Shown in pieces: positions 8,290 to 17,273 of a DNA stretch of 64,000 nucleotides. The DNA comes from CAMLOF01 sp041913045 (GTDB taxonomy: Bacteria > Pseudomonadota > Gammaproteobacteria > Burkholderiales > Burkholderiaceae_C): positions 62,001 to 126,000 of the forward strand of contig JAYSGB010000006.1 in the NCBI GenBank assembly GCA_041913045.1. Direction: 5' to 3'. The position numbers were made by a program, and so were the translations under genes. Each line of letters starts with the position of its first letter. Within the stretch, counting starts at the first letter, position 1. The notes under the pieces were generated by a model. The model saw only the letters and a program-made list of their open reading frames with translations. It ran no database searches and was not told where the DNA came from.

Positions 8290-9824
8290 CGTCAGGGCCC
8301 CTGCTGCGGCTGGTACTCGGCGACCAGCTCAACCCCAAGCACAGCTGGTTCACCGAGGTGCGGCCGGACGTCGTCTACCTGTTCCTGGAAATGCGGCAGG
8401 AGACGGACTATGTCCTGCACCATGCGCAGAAGGTCATCGCCATTTTTGCGGGCATGCGCGACCTGGCTCGCCATTTGCGCCAAGCCGGGCACCGCGTTCG
8501 CTACGTTGCCATCGACGATCCGTCGAACCGGCAGACGCTGGAGGGCAACCTCGACGCCTTGCTGGCCCACTACCACCCGCAGGCCTTCGAATACCAGGCG
8601 CCAGACGAATGGCGGCTGGACGCCCAGTTGCACGGCTGGTGTGCCCGTCAGGCGTTACCCACCCGTATGGTGGACAGCGAGCATTTCCTCACGTCCCGTG
8701 ACGACGCGCTACAGCTATTCGGCGACCGGCCCCATTGGCTCATGGAGCGTTTCTACCGCGTCCAGCGGGCGCGCCATGGCGTATTGCTGGACGGGCAGGG
8801 CAAGCCGCAGGGCGGGCGCTGGAACTTCGACGAGGACAACCGCAAACCCTGGCGCGGCTCTCCAGCAGAGCCGCCAGACCCCCGCTCCGTCCACGACCAC
8901 GGCGAACTGTGGCAGACCATCACCCGTAGCGGCGTGAAAGCCTTTGGCGAGCCATGTGCCGAGTCGTTTCGCTGGCCGCTCAACCGCGCCGAGGCTCTTT
9001 CGCAACTCGACGCCTTCATCACCCACGCGTTGCCGTCGTTTGGCGCTTACCAGGACGCCATGTCCGGCCGCTCCTGGCGGCTCTTCCACTCCCTGCTGTC
9101 CTTCGCCCTCAACACCAAGATGCTCAGGCCCATGGAGGTGATCCGCCGTGCCGAGGCCGCGTGGCATGCGGGCGACGCCCCCCTGGCCTCGGTCGAGGGT
9201 TTCGTTCGCCAGATCCTGGGATGGCGCGAATACGTTCGCGGCGTCTACTGGGCCCACATGCCCGGCTACACCGAGTCCAACGCGCTGGGTCACGTCCGCC
9301 CGCTGCCCAGATGGTTCTGGACAGGGCATACCCGCATGGCCTGTATGGCCCAGGCCATCGGGCAATCGCTTCAGCACGCCTATGCTCACCACATACAGCG
9401 GCTCATGGTCATCGGCAACTTCGCCCTGCTGGCCGGGCTGGACCCACAGGCGCTCCACCGCTGGTATCTTGGCATCTACATTGACGCTTTCGAGTGGGTC
9501 GAGGCGCCCAATACCCTGGGCATGGGCCAGTTCGCCGACGGCGGGCGTGTCGCCACCAAGCCCTACGTCAGCGCTGCAGCCTACTTGCACCGCATGGGCG
9601 ACCACTGTGGCTCGTGCCCCTACAACAGGCAGCAGCGCACCGGGCCCGATGCCTGTCCCTTCAATGCCTTGTATTGGGACTTCATCGCCCGCCATCCACA
9701 AGTATTCGAGGGCAACCCGCGCATGGCTTGGTCCAGCCATCAGTGGCAGAAGATGTCCAATGACGATCAGGTTGCAGTGCGCCAGCAGGCGGCGCACTGG
9801 CTCGAACGCCTTGACGGCCTGTAA
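8286..9824 (+). CDS. Iron-sulfur cryptochrome/photolyase (PhrB/FeS-BCP type, (6-4) photolyase-like)
   Basis: A 512-residue protein starting at the GTG overlapping the DUF2256 stop; LLRLVLGDQLNPKHSWF is the normal N-terminus of this family. The group uses FAD, a ribolumazine antenna and a [4Fe-4S] cluster and repairs (6-4) photoproducts. Four cysteines, Cys353, Cys441, Cys444 and Cys457, match in spacing those recalled for Agrobacterium PhrB (350, 438, 441, 454), each offset by exactly three. The frame stays open far upstream inside the first photolyase, but that extension has no homology and was rejected. It is the last gene of the cluster, 127 bases before hisC. Confidence 0.93.
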   Translation: MTSGPLLRLVLGDQLNPKHSWFTEVRPDVVYLFLEMRQETDYVLHHAQKVIAIFAGMRDLARHLRQAGHRVRYVAIDDPSNRQTLEGNLDALLAHYHPQAFEYQAPDEWRLDAQLHGWCARQALPTRMVDSEHFLTSRDDALQLFGDRPHWLMERFYRVQRARHGVLLDGQGKPQGGRWNFDEDNRKPWRGSPAEPPDPRSVHDHGELWQTITRSGVKAFGEPCAESFRWPLNRAEALSQLDAFITHALPSFGAYQDAMSGRSWRLFHSLLSFALNTKMLRPMEVIRRAEAAWHAGDAPLASVEGFVRQILGWREYVRGVYWAHMPGYTESNALGHVRPLPRWFWTGHTRMACMAQAIGQSLQHAYAHHIQRLMVIGNFALLAGLDPQALHRWYLGIYIDAFEWVEAPNTLGMGQFADGGRVATKPYVSAAAYLHRMGDHCGSCPYNRQQRTGPDACPFNALYWDFIARHPQVFEGNPRMAWSSHQWQKMSNDDQVAVRQQAAHWLERLDGL

Positions 9825-9951
9825 CCCCGCCGCGCGATGGGGGGCCGTGCCTCGTGTAAACTGGCTCTCCGGCACGCACTGCCCGTGTCCGGCGCCTCCT
9901 CGGGGGCGGGCACCATCCCCTTCGCCCCCGCACGCGGGCGCAATTTCCACC

Positions 9952-11037
9952 ATGAACACTGCCATTCAACGCATCCGCCAAGACGTCCAGGGCATGCACG
10001 CCTATGCTGTGCAGGACGCCGCAGGGATGGTCAAACTCGACGCGATGGAGAACCCCTACGGCCTGCCGCCCGAGCTGCAGGCCGCCTTGGGCGAACGCCT
10101 CGGTCGCGTGGCCGTCAACCGTTACCCCGGTCCGCGCATTGACGACCTCAGGCATGCGCTGGCCCGGTACGTGGACCTGCCCGCCGGTTTCGGTTTGATG
10201 CTTGGCAACGGTTCCGACGAACTCATCGCTCTGCTGGCTTTGGCTTGCGATGTGCCCGGCGCTTCCATCCTGGCGCCGCTGCCCGGCTTCGTCATGTACG
10301 GCATGAGCGCCCAGCTGCAGGGGTTGGCCTTCCACGGCGTGCCCCTCACGCCCGATTTCGAGCTGGACGAGCCCGCCATGCTGGCCGCCATGCGCGAACA
10401 CAAGCCTGCCATCACTTACCTCGCCTACCCCAACAACCCCACCGCCAACCTGTGGGACGCCGCCATCATGCGCCGCCTCATCTCTGCGGCGGCGGAGTTT
10501 GGCGGCCTGGTGGTCATCGACGAGGCCTACCAGCCCTTCGCCAGCCGCACCTGGCTCGACGACATGCGCGCCGACCCGGTGGCCAACGCCCACGTGCTGC
10601 TGATGCGCACCCTCTCCAAGTTCGGGTTGGCGGGTGTGCGGCTGGGCTACATGATCGGCACGCAGGCCCTGGTCAACGAGATCGACAAGGTTCGCCCGCC
10701 CTACAACGTGAGCGTGCTCAACGCTGAATGTGCCCTGTTCGCACTGGAGCACGCCGACGTATTTGCCCGCCAGGCGCAGGAAATCCGCACCGAGCGTGAC
10801 AAATTGATCAATGCGCTGGCTGCCATGCCCGGCGTGAAACCCTTCCCCAGCCAGGCCAACATGGTGCTGGTGCGCGTGCCCGACGCCGACAAGGCCTTCG
10901 CAGGCATGAAAGCTGCTGGCGTGCTGGTGAAGAATGTTTCTAAAATGCACCCATTGCTGGCCCAGTGCCTGCGCCTGACGGTGGGGACCCCCGCCGAAAA
11001 CGTGCAGATGCTCGAGGCCTTGCGCAACACCCTATGA
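9952..11037 (+). CDS. hisC: Histidinol-phosphate aminotransferase
   Basis: A 361-residue PLP-dependent class I/II aminotransferase that converts imidazole-acetol phosphate and glutamate to histidinol phosphate. Visible motifs are KLDAMENPYGLPPEL, LGNGSDELIALLALA, YLAYPNNPTANLW, VVIDEAYQPF and RTLSKFGLAGVRLGYMIG, where the lysine of TLSKF carries PLP. The frame extends upstream of 9952 without homology, so the ATG at 9952 is chosen. It overlaps hisB by ATGA. hisG and hisD, which often precede hisC in this group of bacteria, are not found upstream; photolyase genes are there instead. Confidence 0.95.
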   Translation: MNTAIQRIRQDVQGMHAYAVQDAAGMVKLDAMENPYGLPPELQAALGERLGRVAVNRYPGPRIDDLRHALARYVDLPAGFGLMLGNGSDELIALLALACDVPGASILAPLPGFVMYGMSAQLQGLAFHGVPLTPDFELDEPAMLAAMREHKPAITYLAYPNNPTANLWDAAIMRRLISAAAEFGGLVVIDEAYQPFASRTWLDDMRADPVANAHVLLMRTLSKFGLAGVRLGYMIGTQALVNEIDKVRPPYNVSVLNAECALFALEHADVFARQAQEIRTERDKLINALAAMPGVKPFPSQANMVLVRVPDADKAFAGMKAAGVLVKNVSKMHPLLAQCLRLTVGTPAENVQMLEALRNTL

Positions 11038-11657
11038 CCAACCTGCCCGCCACCCTTCCCGCAGCGGCCCAGCGCACGGCCGACGTGCAGCGCCGTACCG
11101 CCGAAACGCAAATCCGCGTGGCCGTCAACCTTGACGGCAGCGGCCAGTCACGCCTGCACAGCGGTATCGGCTTCCTCGACCACATGCTCGACCAGATCGC
11201 CCGTCATGGGCTGATCGACCTGGACGTGCACTGCGACGGCGACCTGCACATCGACGGCCACCACACGGTAGAAGACATTGGCATCACCCTGGGCCAGGCC
11301 TTCGCCAAGGCCGTGGGTGACAAGAAGGGCATCCGCCGCTACGGCCACGCCTACGTCCCGCTGGACGAGGCACTCAGCCGCGTGGTGGTCGATTTTTCCG
11401 GCCGCCCCGGCTTGCACATGGACGTCAAGTTCACCGCAGGCAGCATCGGCCAGCTCGACACCCAGCTCGTCTTCGAGTTTTTCCAGGGTTTCGTCAACCA
11501 CGCTGGCGTGACGCTGCACATCGACAACCTCAAGGGTGTGAACGCGCACCACCAGTGCGAAACCATCTTCAAGGCCTTCGCGCGCGCCCTGCGTGCCGCG
11601 CTGGAGCGCGACCCCCGTCTGGGCGACGTGATTCCCTCCACCAAGGGCTCGCTGTGA
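11034..11657 (+). CDS. hisB: Imidazoleglycerol-phosphate dehydratase
   Basis: A 207-residue monofunctional dehydratase of the histidine pathway, lacking the phosphatase domain fused in enterobacterial HisB. The paired metal-binding motifs are present: HHTVEDIG in the first repeat and HHQCETIFKA in the second, with GFLDHMLDQ and RVVVDFSGRPG between and before them. The ATG overlaps the hisC stop by four bases; the first about 18 residues are a low-complexity Ala/Thr/Pro lead typical of betaproteobacterial versions. The product feeds HisC. Confidence 0.96.
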   Translation: MTNLPATLPAAAQRTADVQRRTAETQIRVAVNLDGSGQSRLHSGIGFLDHMLDQIARHGLIDLDVHCDGDLHIDGHHTVEDIGITLGQAFAKAVGDKKGIRRYGHAYVPLDEALSRVVVDFSGRPGLHMDVKFTAGSIGQLDTQLVFEFFQGFVNHAGVTLHIDNLKGVNAHHQCETIFKAFARALRAALERDPRLGDVIPSTKGSL

Positions 11658-11706
11658 ACCCGGCCGCACTGTTTCGAACCTGCAATTGCCTGAAACCCAT
11701 TTCCCG

Positions 11707-12372
11707 ATGAACCGACAGACAGTGGCCGTGGTGGACTACGGCATGGGCAATCTGCGTTCCGTGGCGCAGGCGGTGATCCACGCCGCTACTGCGGTGGACC
11801 ACGTGGACGTGGTTGTCACCTCTGATCCGCAGGCCGTGCTGGACGCGCACCGTGTGGTCTTGCCAGGCCAGGGCGCCATGCCCGACTGCATGGCCGAGCT
11901 GGAGCGTTCCGGCCTGCGCGAGGCTGTGCTGCACGCCGCCGCCCACAAGCCGCTCTTTGGGGTGTGTGTGGGCATGCAGATGCTGCTCGACCACAGCGAA
12001 GAAGGCGACACGGCTGGCCTGGGGTTGATCCCCGGCGAGGTCGTGCGCTTCCGCCTGGAAGGCCAGCGTCAGCCCGACGGCAGCCGCTACAAGGTCCCGC
12101 AGATGGGCTGGAACCAGGTGTTTCACGAGCTTGGGCGTGGTCCAGCGCACCCCGTCTGGGCCGGTGTGCCCGACGGCAGCTACTACTACTTTGTGCACAG
12201 CTTCTACGCCCGCCCGGCCAACCCGGCACACAGCGTCGGTGAAACCGATTACGGCGTGCGTTTCTCGTGCGCCATTGCCCGCGACAACATCTTCGCCACC
12301 CAGTTTCACCCGGAAAAAAGCGCCGATCAGGGCTTGGCGCTTTATCGCAACTTTCTCCACTGGAACCCCTGA
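11707..12372 (+). CDS. hisH: Imidazole glycerol phosphate synthase, glutaminase subunit
   Basis: A 221-residue class I glutamine amidotransferase that supplies ammonia to HisF. The nucleophile Cys is in FGVCVGMQMLLD and the His/Glu pair in ATQFHPEKSADQG; VVDYGMGNLRSV marks the N-terminus. The ATG at 11707 is preferred over a TTG seven codons upstream. The separation from hisB is 49 bases and from hisA 29 bases, a looser spacing than elsewhere in the operon but without an obvious terminator. Confidence 0.96.
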   Translation: MNRQTVAVVDYGMGNLRSVAQAVIHAATAVDHVDVVVTSDPQAVLDAHRVVLPGQGAMPDCMAELERSGLREAVLHAAAHKPLFGVCVGMQMLLDHSEEGDTAGLGLIPGEVVRFRLEGQRQPDGSRYKVPQMGWNQVFHELGRGPAHPVWAGVPDGSYYYFVHSFYARPANPAHSVGETDYGVRFSCAIARDNIFATQFHPEKSADQGLALYRNFLHWNP

Positions 12373-12401
12373 CGCCTTGGCGTCACAACCCCTGCAAAGC
12401 C

Positions 12402-13142
12402 ATGCTTCTCATTCCTGCCATTGACTTGAAAGACGGCCAATGCGTGCGCCTCAAACAAGGCGACATGGACCAATCCACCGTGTTCGGTGAAGACCCCGCC
12501 GCCATGGCGCGCAACTGGGTCAACAAAGGCGCGCGGCGGGTACACCTGGTGGACCTCAACGGTGCCTTCGCTGGCAAGCCCAAGAACGAGGCAGCCATCC
12601 GTGGCATCCTCAAGGAAGTGGGCGACGAGGTGGACGTGCAACTTGGTGGCGGCATCCGCGACCTCGACACCATCGAGCGCTACCTCGACGCCGGTCTGCG
12701 CTACGTCATCATCGGCACCGCCGCCGTCAAGAACCCCGGCTTCCTGCAAGACGCCTGTACCGCCTTTCCCGGTCACATCATCGTGGGCCTGGACGCCAAG
12801 GACGGCAAGGTGGCCACCGACGGCTGGAGCAAGCTCACCGGCCACGAGGTGGCGGATCTGGGCAAGAAGTTCGAGGACTATGGTGTCGAATCCATCATCT
12901 ACACCGACATCGGCCGTGATGGCATGCTCAGCGGCATCAACATCGAGGCCACCGTCAAGCTCGCGCAAGCGCTGACCATCCCTGTCATCGCCTCGGGCGG
13001 CCTGTCCAACATGGAAGACATCCGCAAGCTCTGCGCCGTCGAAGACGAAGGCGTCGAAGGCGTCATCTGCGGCCGCTCCATCTACAGCGGCGACCTCGAC
13101 TTCGAGGCTGCACAGCAGCTGGCCGACGAACTCAACGGCTGA
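12402..13142 (+). CDS. hisA: Phosphoribosylformimino-5-aminoimidazole carboxamide ribotide isomerase (ProFAR isomerase)
   Basis: A 246-residue (beta/alpha)8 barrel enzyme acting before HisHF. MLLIPAIDLKDGQCVRL gives the N-terminal catalytic Asp, VQLGGGIRDL and VIIGTAAVKNP form the first phosphate-binding half, and YTDIGRDGMLSG with VIASGGLSN gives the second catalytic Asp and phosphate site. The long upstream open frame is overlap with hisH and was trimmed at the ATG that begins the conserved strand. Confidence 0.96.
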   Translation: MLLIPAIDLKDGQCVRLKQGDMDQSTVFGEDPAAMARNWVNKGARRVHLVDLNGAFAGKPKNEAAIRGILKEVGDEVDVQLGGGIRDLDTIERYLDAGLRYVIIGTAAVKNPGFLQDACTAFPGHIIVGLDAKDGKVATDGWSKLTGHEVADLGKKFEDYGVESIIYTDIGRDGMLSGINIEATVKLAQALTIPVIASGGLSNMEDIRKLCAVEDEGVEGVICGRSIYSGDLDFEAAQQLADELNG

Positions 13143-13156
13143 ACAAACTACCCTCC

Positions 13157-13956
<800 letters not shown>

Positions 13957-13957
<1 letters not shown>

Positions 13958-14370
13958 TGGATAAACACATGAACTGGCTCGACGAAGTCAAATGGGACGC
14001 GCAGGGCCTGGTGCCCGTCATCGCGCAGGAGCAGGCCACGGGTGACGTGCTGATGTTCGCCTGGATGAACCGCGAGGCGCTGCAAAAAACCGCCGAACTG
14101 GGGCGTGCCGTCTATTTCAGCCGTTCGCGCGGCAAGCTCTGGTTCAAGGGCGAGGAGTCCGGCCACGTGCAGACAGTGCACGACATCCGTCTGGATTGCG
14201 ACAACGACGTGGTGTTGCTCAAGGTCACCCAGCTCGGTCACGAGCCAGGCATCGCCTGCCACACCGGCCGCCACAGCTGCTTTTTCCAGCGCTTCGAGGC
14301 CGATGCGCAAGGCGGCCACTGGCAGTCGGTCGAGCCGGTGCTCAAAGACCCCGAATCCATCTACAAATAA
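13957..14370 (+). CDS. hisI: Phosphoribosyl-AMP cyclohydrolase
   Basis: A 137-residue zinc/magnesium enzyme opening the adenine ring of PR-AMP. The acidic Mg site is DIRLDCDNDVVLLK and the zinc cysteines are in GIACHTGRHSCFFQRF plus the DCDND cysteine. It is separate from HisE, unlike the fused enterobacterial HisIE. The ATG at 13957 overlaps the hisF stop by one base; a second ATG at 13972 (MNWLDEVKWD) is an equally plausible start. Confidence 0.95.
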
Positions 14371-14375
14371 CCGCC

Positions 14376-14765
14376 ATGAGTGCATCCGGCGAACTGCCCA
14401 CGTCCACCGACACGCTGCAGCGTCTGGCTGCCGTCATCGACAGCCGCAAACCCGCCAACGGCGGCGACCCTGAAAAAAGCTACGTGGCCCGCCTGCTGCA
14501 CAAGGGGCCCGACGCCTTCCTCAAGAAGATCGGCGAGGAGGCCGGTGAGGCCATGATGGCCGCCAAGGACCTGCAGCACGGCCAGGGCTCAGCCCAGGCC
14601 CTGGTGGGCGAGGTGGCCGACCTGTGGTTCCACAGCATGATCGCGCTCGCCCATTTCGGCCTCAGCCCTGCTGACGTGGTGGCCGAACTCGCCCGCCGTG
14701 AGGGACTTAGCGGCCTGGAAGAGAAAGCCCTGCGCAAAGCCAAGGCACGCGAATCCGGCGAGTGA
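14376..14765 (+). CDS. hisE: Phosphoribosyl-ATP diphosphatase
   Basis: A 129-residue all-alpha pyrophosphohydrolase of the MazG-like superfamily, catalysing the second histidine step (PR-ATP to PR-AMP). The motif KKIGEEAGEAMMAAKD with a following EVADLWFHSMIAL provides the Mg-binding carboxylates. It starts five bases after hisI ends. The C-terminal extension REGLSGLEEKALRKAKARE is charged and common in betaproteobacterial versions. Confidence 0.95.
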   Translation: MSASGELPTSTDTLQRLAAVIDSRKPANGGDPEKSYVARLLHKGPDAFLKKIGEEAGEAMMAAKDLQHGQGSAQALVGEVADLWFHSMIALAHFGLSPADVVAELARREGLSGLEEKALRKAKARESGE

Positions 14766-14790
14766 CGCCCTCAACGCAAGGAGCCAGACC

Positions 14791-15159
14791 GTGGAAGACG
14801 AACGCCTGCGCAGCCTCAACACCGTCGGCACCATCAGCTACGTGCTGCACCTCATCGTTGCAGTCGGCGCATTGATACCCGGTGGCCAGTGGGGCCCTAC
14901 GCTTCTGATCGTTGCCCTCATTCTCGATTTCGTCAAAAAAGACGAGGCGCAGGGCACTTGGCATGCCAGCCATTTCCGCTGGCGCATCCGTTCCGTCGTT
15001 ATTGCATTCCTGGCCTACCTGCTGACGTTTCCCCTCTGGCTCTTGTTCTTTGTTCCCGGGTGGATCGCCTGGCTCTGCATTTCCGCCTGGTTTCTCTACC
15101 GCATCGTCAAAGGCATGGTCCGCATGAACGCGGGCCAACCCATGGAGTTCGCTGAATGA
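14791..15159 (+). CDS. Small membrane protein (DUF4870-like)
   Basis: A 122-residue protein with three hydrophobic segments at about residues 13-30, 38-50 and 67-105, resembling the DUF4870/Tic20-like family. The start is GTG at 14791, preceded at a good distance by AAGGAG; there is no ATG before the conserved region. It sits 25 bases after hisE and overlaps the HIT gene by four bases. Similar membrane proteins in related genomes lie at this point between hisE and tatA; no function is known. Confidence 0.75.
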   Translation: MEDERLRSLNTVGTISYVLHLIVAVGALIPGGQWGPTLLIVALILDFVKKDEAQGTWHASHFRWRIRSVVIAFLAYLLTFPLWLLFFVPGWIAWLCISAWFLYRIVKGMVRMNAGQPMEFAE

Positions 15160-15515
15160 CCCACGACCCGAATTGCATTTTTTGCAAAATCATTTCCGGC
15201 CAGATTCCCTCTCGCAAGGTTTACGAAGACGACGAGCTCTATGCCTTTCACGACATCCATCCCTGGGCGCCGGTGCATTTCCTGCTGGTCCCCAAGATGC
15301 ACATCCCGTCGATGGCGCAGTTGGGAGCTGAACACGAACGCCTGATGGGGCGCATGATGGTGCTGGCGCCCCGGCTAGCCGTAGAGCAGGGCTGCAACCC
15401 TTATCCGGAAGGTGGCTTCCGCATCGTGGCAAACACCGGGTTGGAAGGCGGCCAGGAGGTGCATCACCTGCACGTGCACGTGATGGGCGGGCCACGGCCG
15501 TGGGCCAGGGGCTGA
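15156..15515 (+). CDS. Histidine triad (HIT) nucleotide-binding protein, HinT type
   Basis: A 119-residue nucleotide hydrolase or transferase. The active-site triad HHLHVHVMGG is near the C-terminus, and CIFCKIISGQIPSRKVYED is the standard N-terminus with a likely zinc-binding CxxC. HinT-like enzymes hydrolyse adenosine phosphoramidates. The ATG overlaps the preceding membrane protein gene (ATGA). The 151 bases that follow, before tatA, probably hold a promoter, but no element there matches a consensus well enough to call. Confidence 0.93.
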   Translation: MTHDPNCIFCKIISGQIPSRKVYEDDELYAFHDIHPWAPVHFLLVPKMHIPSMAQLGAEHERLMGRMMVLAPRLAVEQGCNPYPEGGFRIVANTGLEGGQEVHHLHVHVMGGPRPWARG

Positions 15516-15666
15516 TCACGGCAAACTGCGGGTTGACCCTCACTTGAAATCGCGCAGCGGCCACAGATATTTGGGACAATGTCCTGTTGCCTGCAGGTGA
15601 ACTGCCTGCGCGGCGTAGAATCGAAATCAATACTGGGGTGGGTTGCCCCAGACACTGGAGTTTGAC

Positions 15667-15903
15667 ATGGGTTCTTTTTCCATTTGGCACTGGCTGGTTG
15701 TCTTGCTGATCGTTGTTTTGGTGTTTGGCACCAAGAAGCTCAAGAACATCGGCAGCGACCTTGGTGGCGCCGTCAAGGGTTTCAAAGACGGTATGAAGGA
15801 AGGCGGCAGTGATGCGGCTGACAAGCCCACCGCCCAGGTGACCCAAGACACGGCCGCCGCTGAAAAGACCACCATTGACGTGGAAGCCAAGACCAAGGGC
15901 TGA
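15667..15903 (+). CDS. tatA: Sec-independent protein translocase subunit TatA
   Basis: A 78-residue single-span protein: a short N-terminus, the membrane helix WHWLVVLLIVVLVFGTKKL, the conserved FGTKKLKNIGSDLGGAVKGFKDG amphipathic region (seen in two overlapping parts) and an acidic tail. It forms the pore-like element of twin-arginine export. The ATG at 15667 has GGAG seven bases upstream; a TTG eight codons earlier is rejected. tatA, tatB and tatC are collinear, placing Tat export close to genes for possibly Tat-exported products such as the petA Rieske protein. Confidence 0.95.
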   Translation: MGSFSIWHWLVVLLIVVLVFGTKKLKNIGSDLGGAVKGFKDGMKEGGSDAADKPTAQVTQDTAAAEKTTIDVEAKTKG

Positions 15904-15974
15904 TCCTTGGTTTTTCCGTCGCCAGAAGGCCGTGAGTTCTTCTGGCATCGTGCCTTTTTGCGTGAGAGCCGTGC

Positions 15975-16469
15975 ATGATTGACTTGGGCATTTCCAAACT
16001 GGCCCTGATCGGCGCCGTGGCGCTGGTGGTGATCGGGCCGGAGAAACTGCCGCGCGTCGCCCGTACGGTCGGGACGCTGCTGGGCAAGGCGCAGCGCTAT
16101 GTGGCCGACGTCAAGGCCGAAGTCAACCGCTCCATCGAGCTTGAGGAACTCAAGAAGATGAAGGAGACGGTGGAGTCGGCAGCGCGCAACGTGGAATCCT
16201 CCATCCACGAGACGACGTCCGATTTCGAGAAAACCTGGTCTGATGCGACCACTGGGCTTGAGGGCAGCTCTTCCGGCTCATTCAACCCGGAAGATGCCTA
16301 CTCCATCGGTTCGCCCGTTTACCCGGAATACCGAAACCCCAAGAAGAACTTCCGGCTCAAGCAGAAGGCCGTGCCGCAATGGTTCAAGGCCCGCACCGGT
16401 GTGCGCTCCCGTGCGCTTTCTGGTGCCGCGCGTGTGGCGCGTTTCCGGCCCAAGACCAAATCGATGTAA
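15975..16469 (+). CDS. tatB: Sec-independent protein translocase subunit TatB
   Basis: A 164-residue protein with an N-terminal membrane helix (MIDLGISKLALIGAVALVVI) followed by GPEKLPRVARTVGTLLGKAQ, the conserved TatB hinge, and a coiled-coil region containing SIELEELKKMKETVESAAR. It partners TatC in recognising twin-arginine signals. The basic C-terminal tail (RLKQKAVPQWFKARTG onward) is longer than in enterobacteria, as is usual in Burkholderiales. It lies 71 bases after tatA and 9 before tatC. Confidence 0.94.
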   Translation: MIDLGISKLALIGAVALVVIGPEKLPRVARTVGTLLGKAQRYVADVKAEVNRSIELEELKKMKETVESAARNVESSIHETTSDFEKTWSDATTGLEGSSSGSFNPEDAYSIGSPVYPEYRNPKKNFRLKQKAVPQWFKARTGVRSRALSGAARVARFRPKTKSM

Positions 16470-16478
16470 GTTCCTCTC

Positions 16479-17267
16479 ATGTCCGAACCCCAAGACAAGA
16501 CCGACGAACTCGCCGGCACCGAGCAGCCGTTTGTGCAGCACCTGATCGAGCTGCGTGACCGGCTGATCTATTGCATTGCTGGTGTCGTCGTCTGCATGAT
16601 TCTGCTGGCCATCTGGCCTGGTCCCAGCGGTCTCATCGACCTCATTGCCGTGCCCATCCGTGCGCACATGCCGCCTGACGTCAAGCTCATTGCCGTTGGG
16701 GTCTTCACGCCATTCTTCGTGCCGCTCAAGGTGCTGATGATGACGGCGGTTCTACTGGCGTTGCCTTGGCTCATCTACCAGATCTGGGCCTTCGTTGCGC
16801 CTGGCCTCTACAGCCACGAAAAGCGTTTCGCCCTGCCGCTCATCTTTTTTGGCAGCTTGCTGGCCTACATGGGCATCGCGTTCGTGCAGTTCTTCGTGCT
16901 AGACAAGATGTTCGGCTTCATCCAGGGCTTCACGCCCGAGAGTGTCAACGCCACGCCAGACATCGCGTCCTACGTTGAAGCCATTCTGTCGCTTTACCTC
17001 GCGTTCGGTCTGGCCTTCCAGGTGCCCATTGTGGTCATGCTGCTGGTGCGCTTTGACATGGTGACGGTCGAGAAACTTAAGGCATTCCGTGGCTATTTCG
17101 TCGTCGTGGCCTTCATCATCGCCGCCGTGGTCACGCCGCCTGACGTGATTTCGCAGCTGGCTCTGGCCATTCCTATGTGCGTGCTTTACGAACTGGGTAT
17201 CTTGGGTTCCCGTTGGTTTTCAAAGACTTCCCGCGCGCCCGACGCCGAAACGCCGGACGGCGCCTGA
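16479..17267 (+). CDS. tatC: Sec-independent protein translocase subunit TatC
   Basis: A 262-residue inner-membrane protein with six predicted helices, the twin-arginine signal receptor. FVQHLIELRDRLIYCIAG at the N-terminus, FVAPGLYSHEKRFALPLIFFGS in the first periplasmic-side region, and FRGYFVVVAFIIAAVVTPPDVISQ are family hallmarks. The C-terminus is cytoplasmic and short. It ends six bases before the end of the convergent protease gene, leaving no room for a separate terminator. Confidence 0.96.
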   Translation: MSEPQDKTDELAGTEQPFVQHLIELRDRLIYCIAGVVVCMILLAIWPGPSGLIDLIAVPIRAHMPPDVKLIAVGVFTPFFVPLKVLMMTAVLLALPWLIYQIWAFVAPGLYSHEKRFALPLIFFGSLLAYMGIAFVQFFVLDKMFGFIQGFTPESVNATPDIASYVEAILSLYLAFGLAFQVPIVVMLLVRFDMVTVEKLKAFRGYFVVVAFIIAAVVTPPDVISQLALAIPMCVLYELGILGSRWFSKTSRAPDAETPDGA

Positions 17268-17273
17268 CCTGCA

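Noticed and set aside
15516..15666. A sigma-70 promoter before tatA
   Set aside because: TTGAAA and GATATT-like elements can be found, but with ordinary chance matches and no supporting feature, so no promoter was called.
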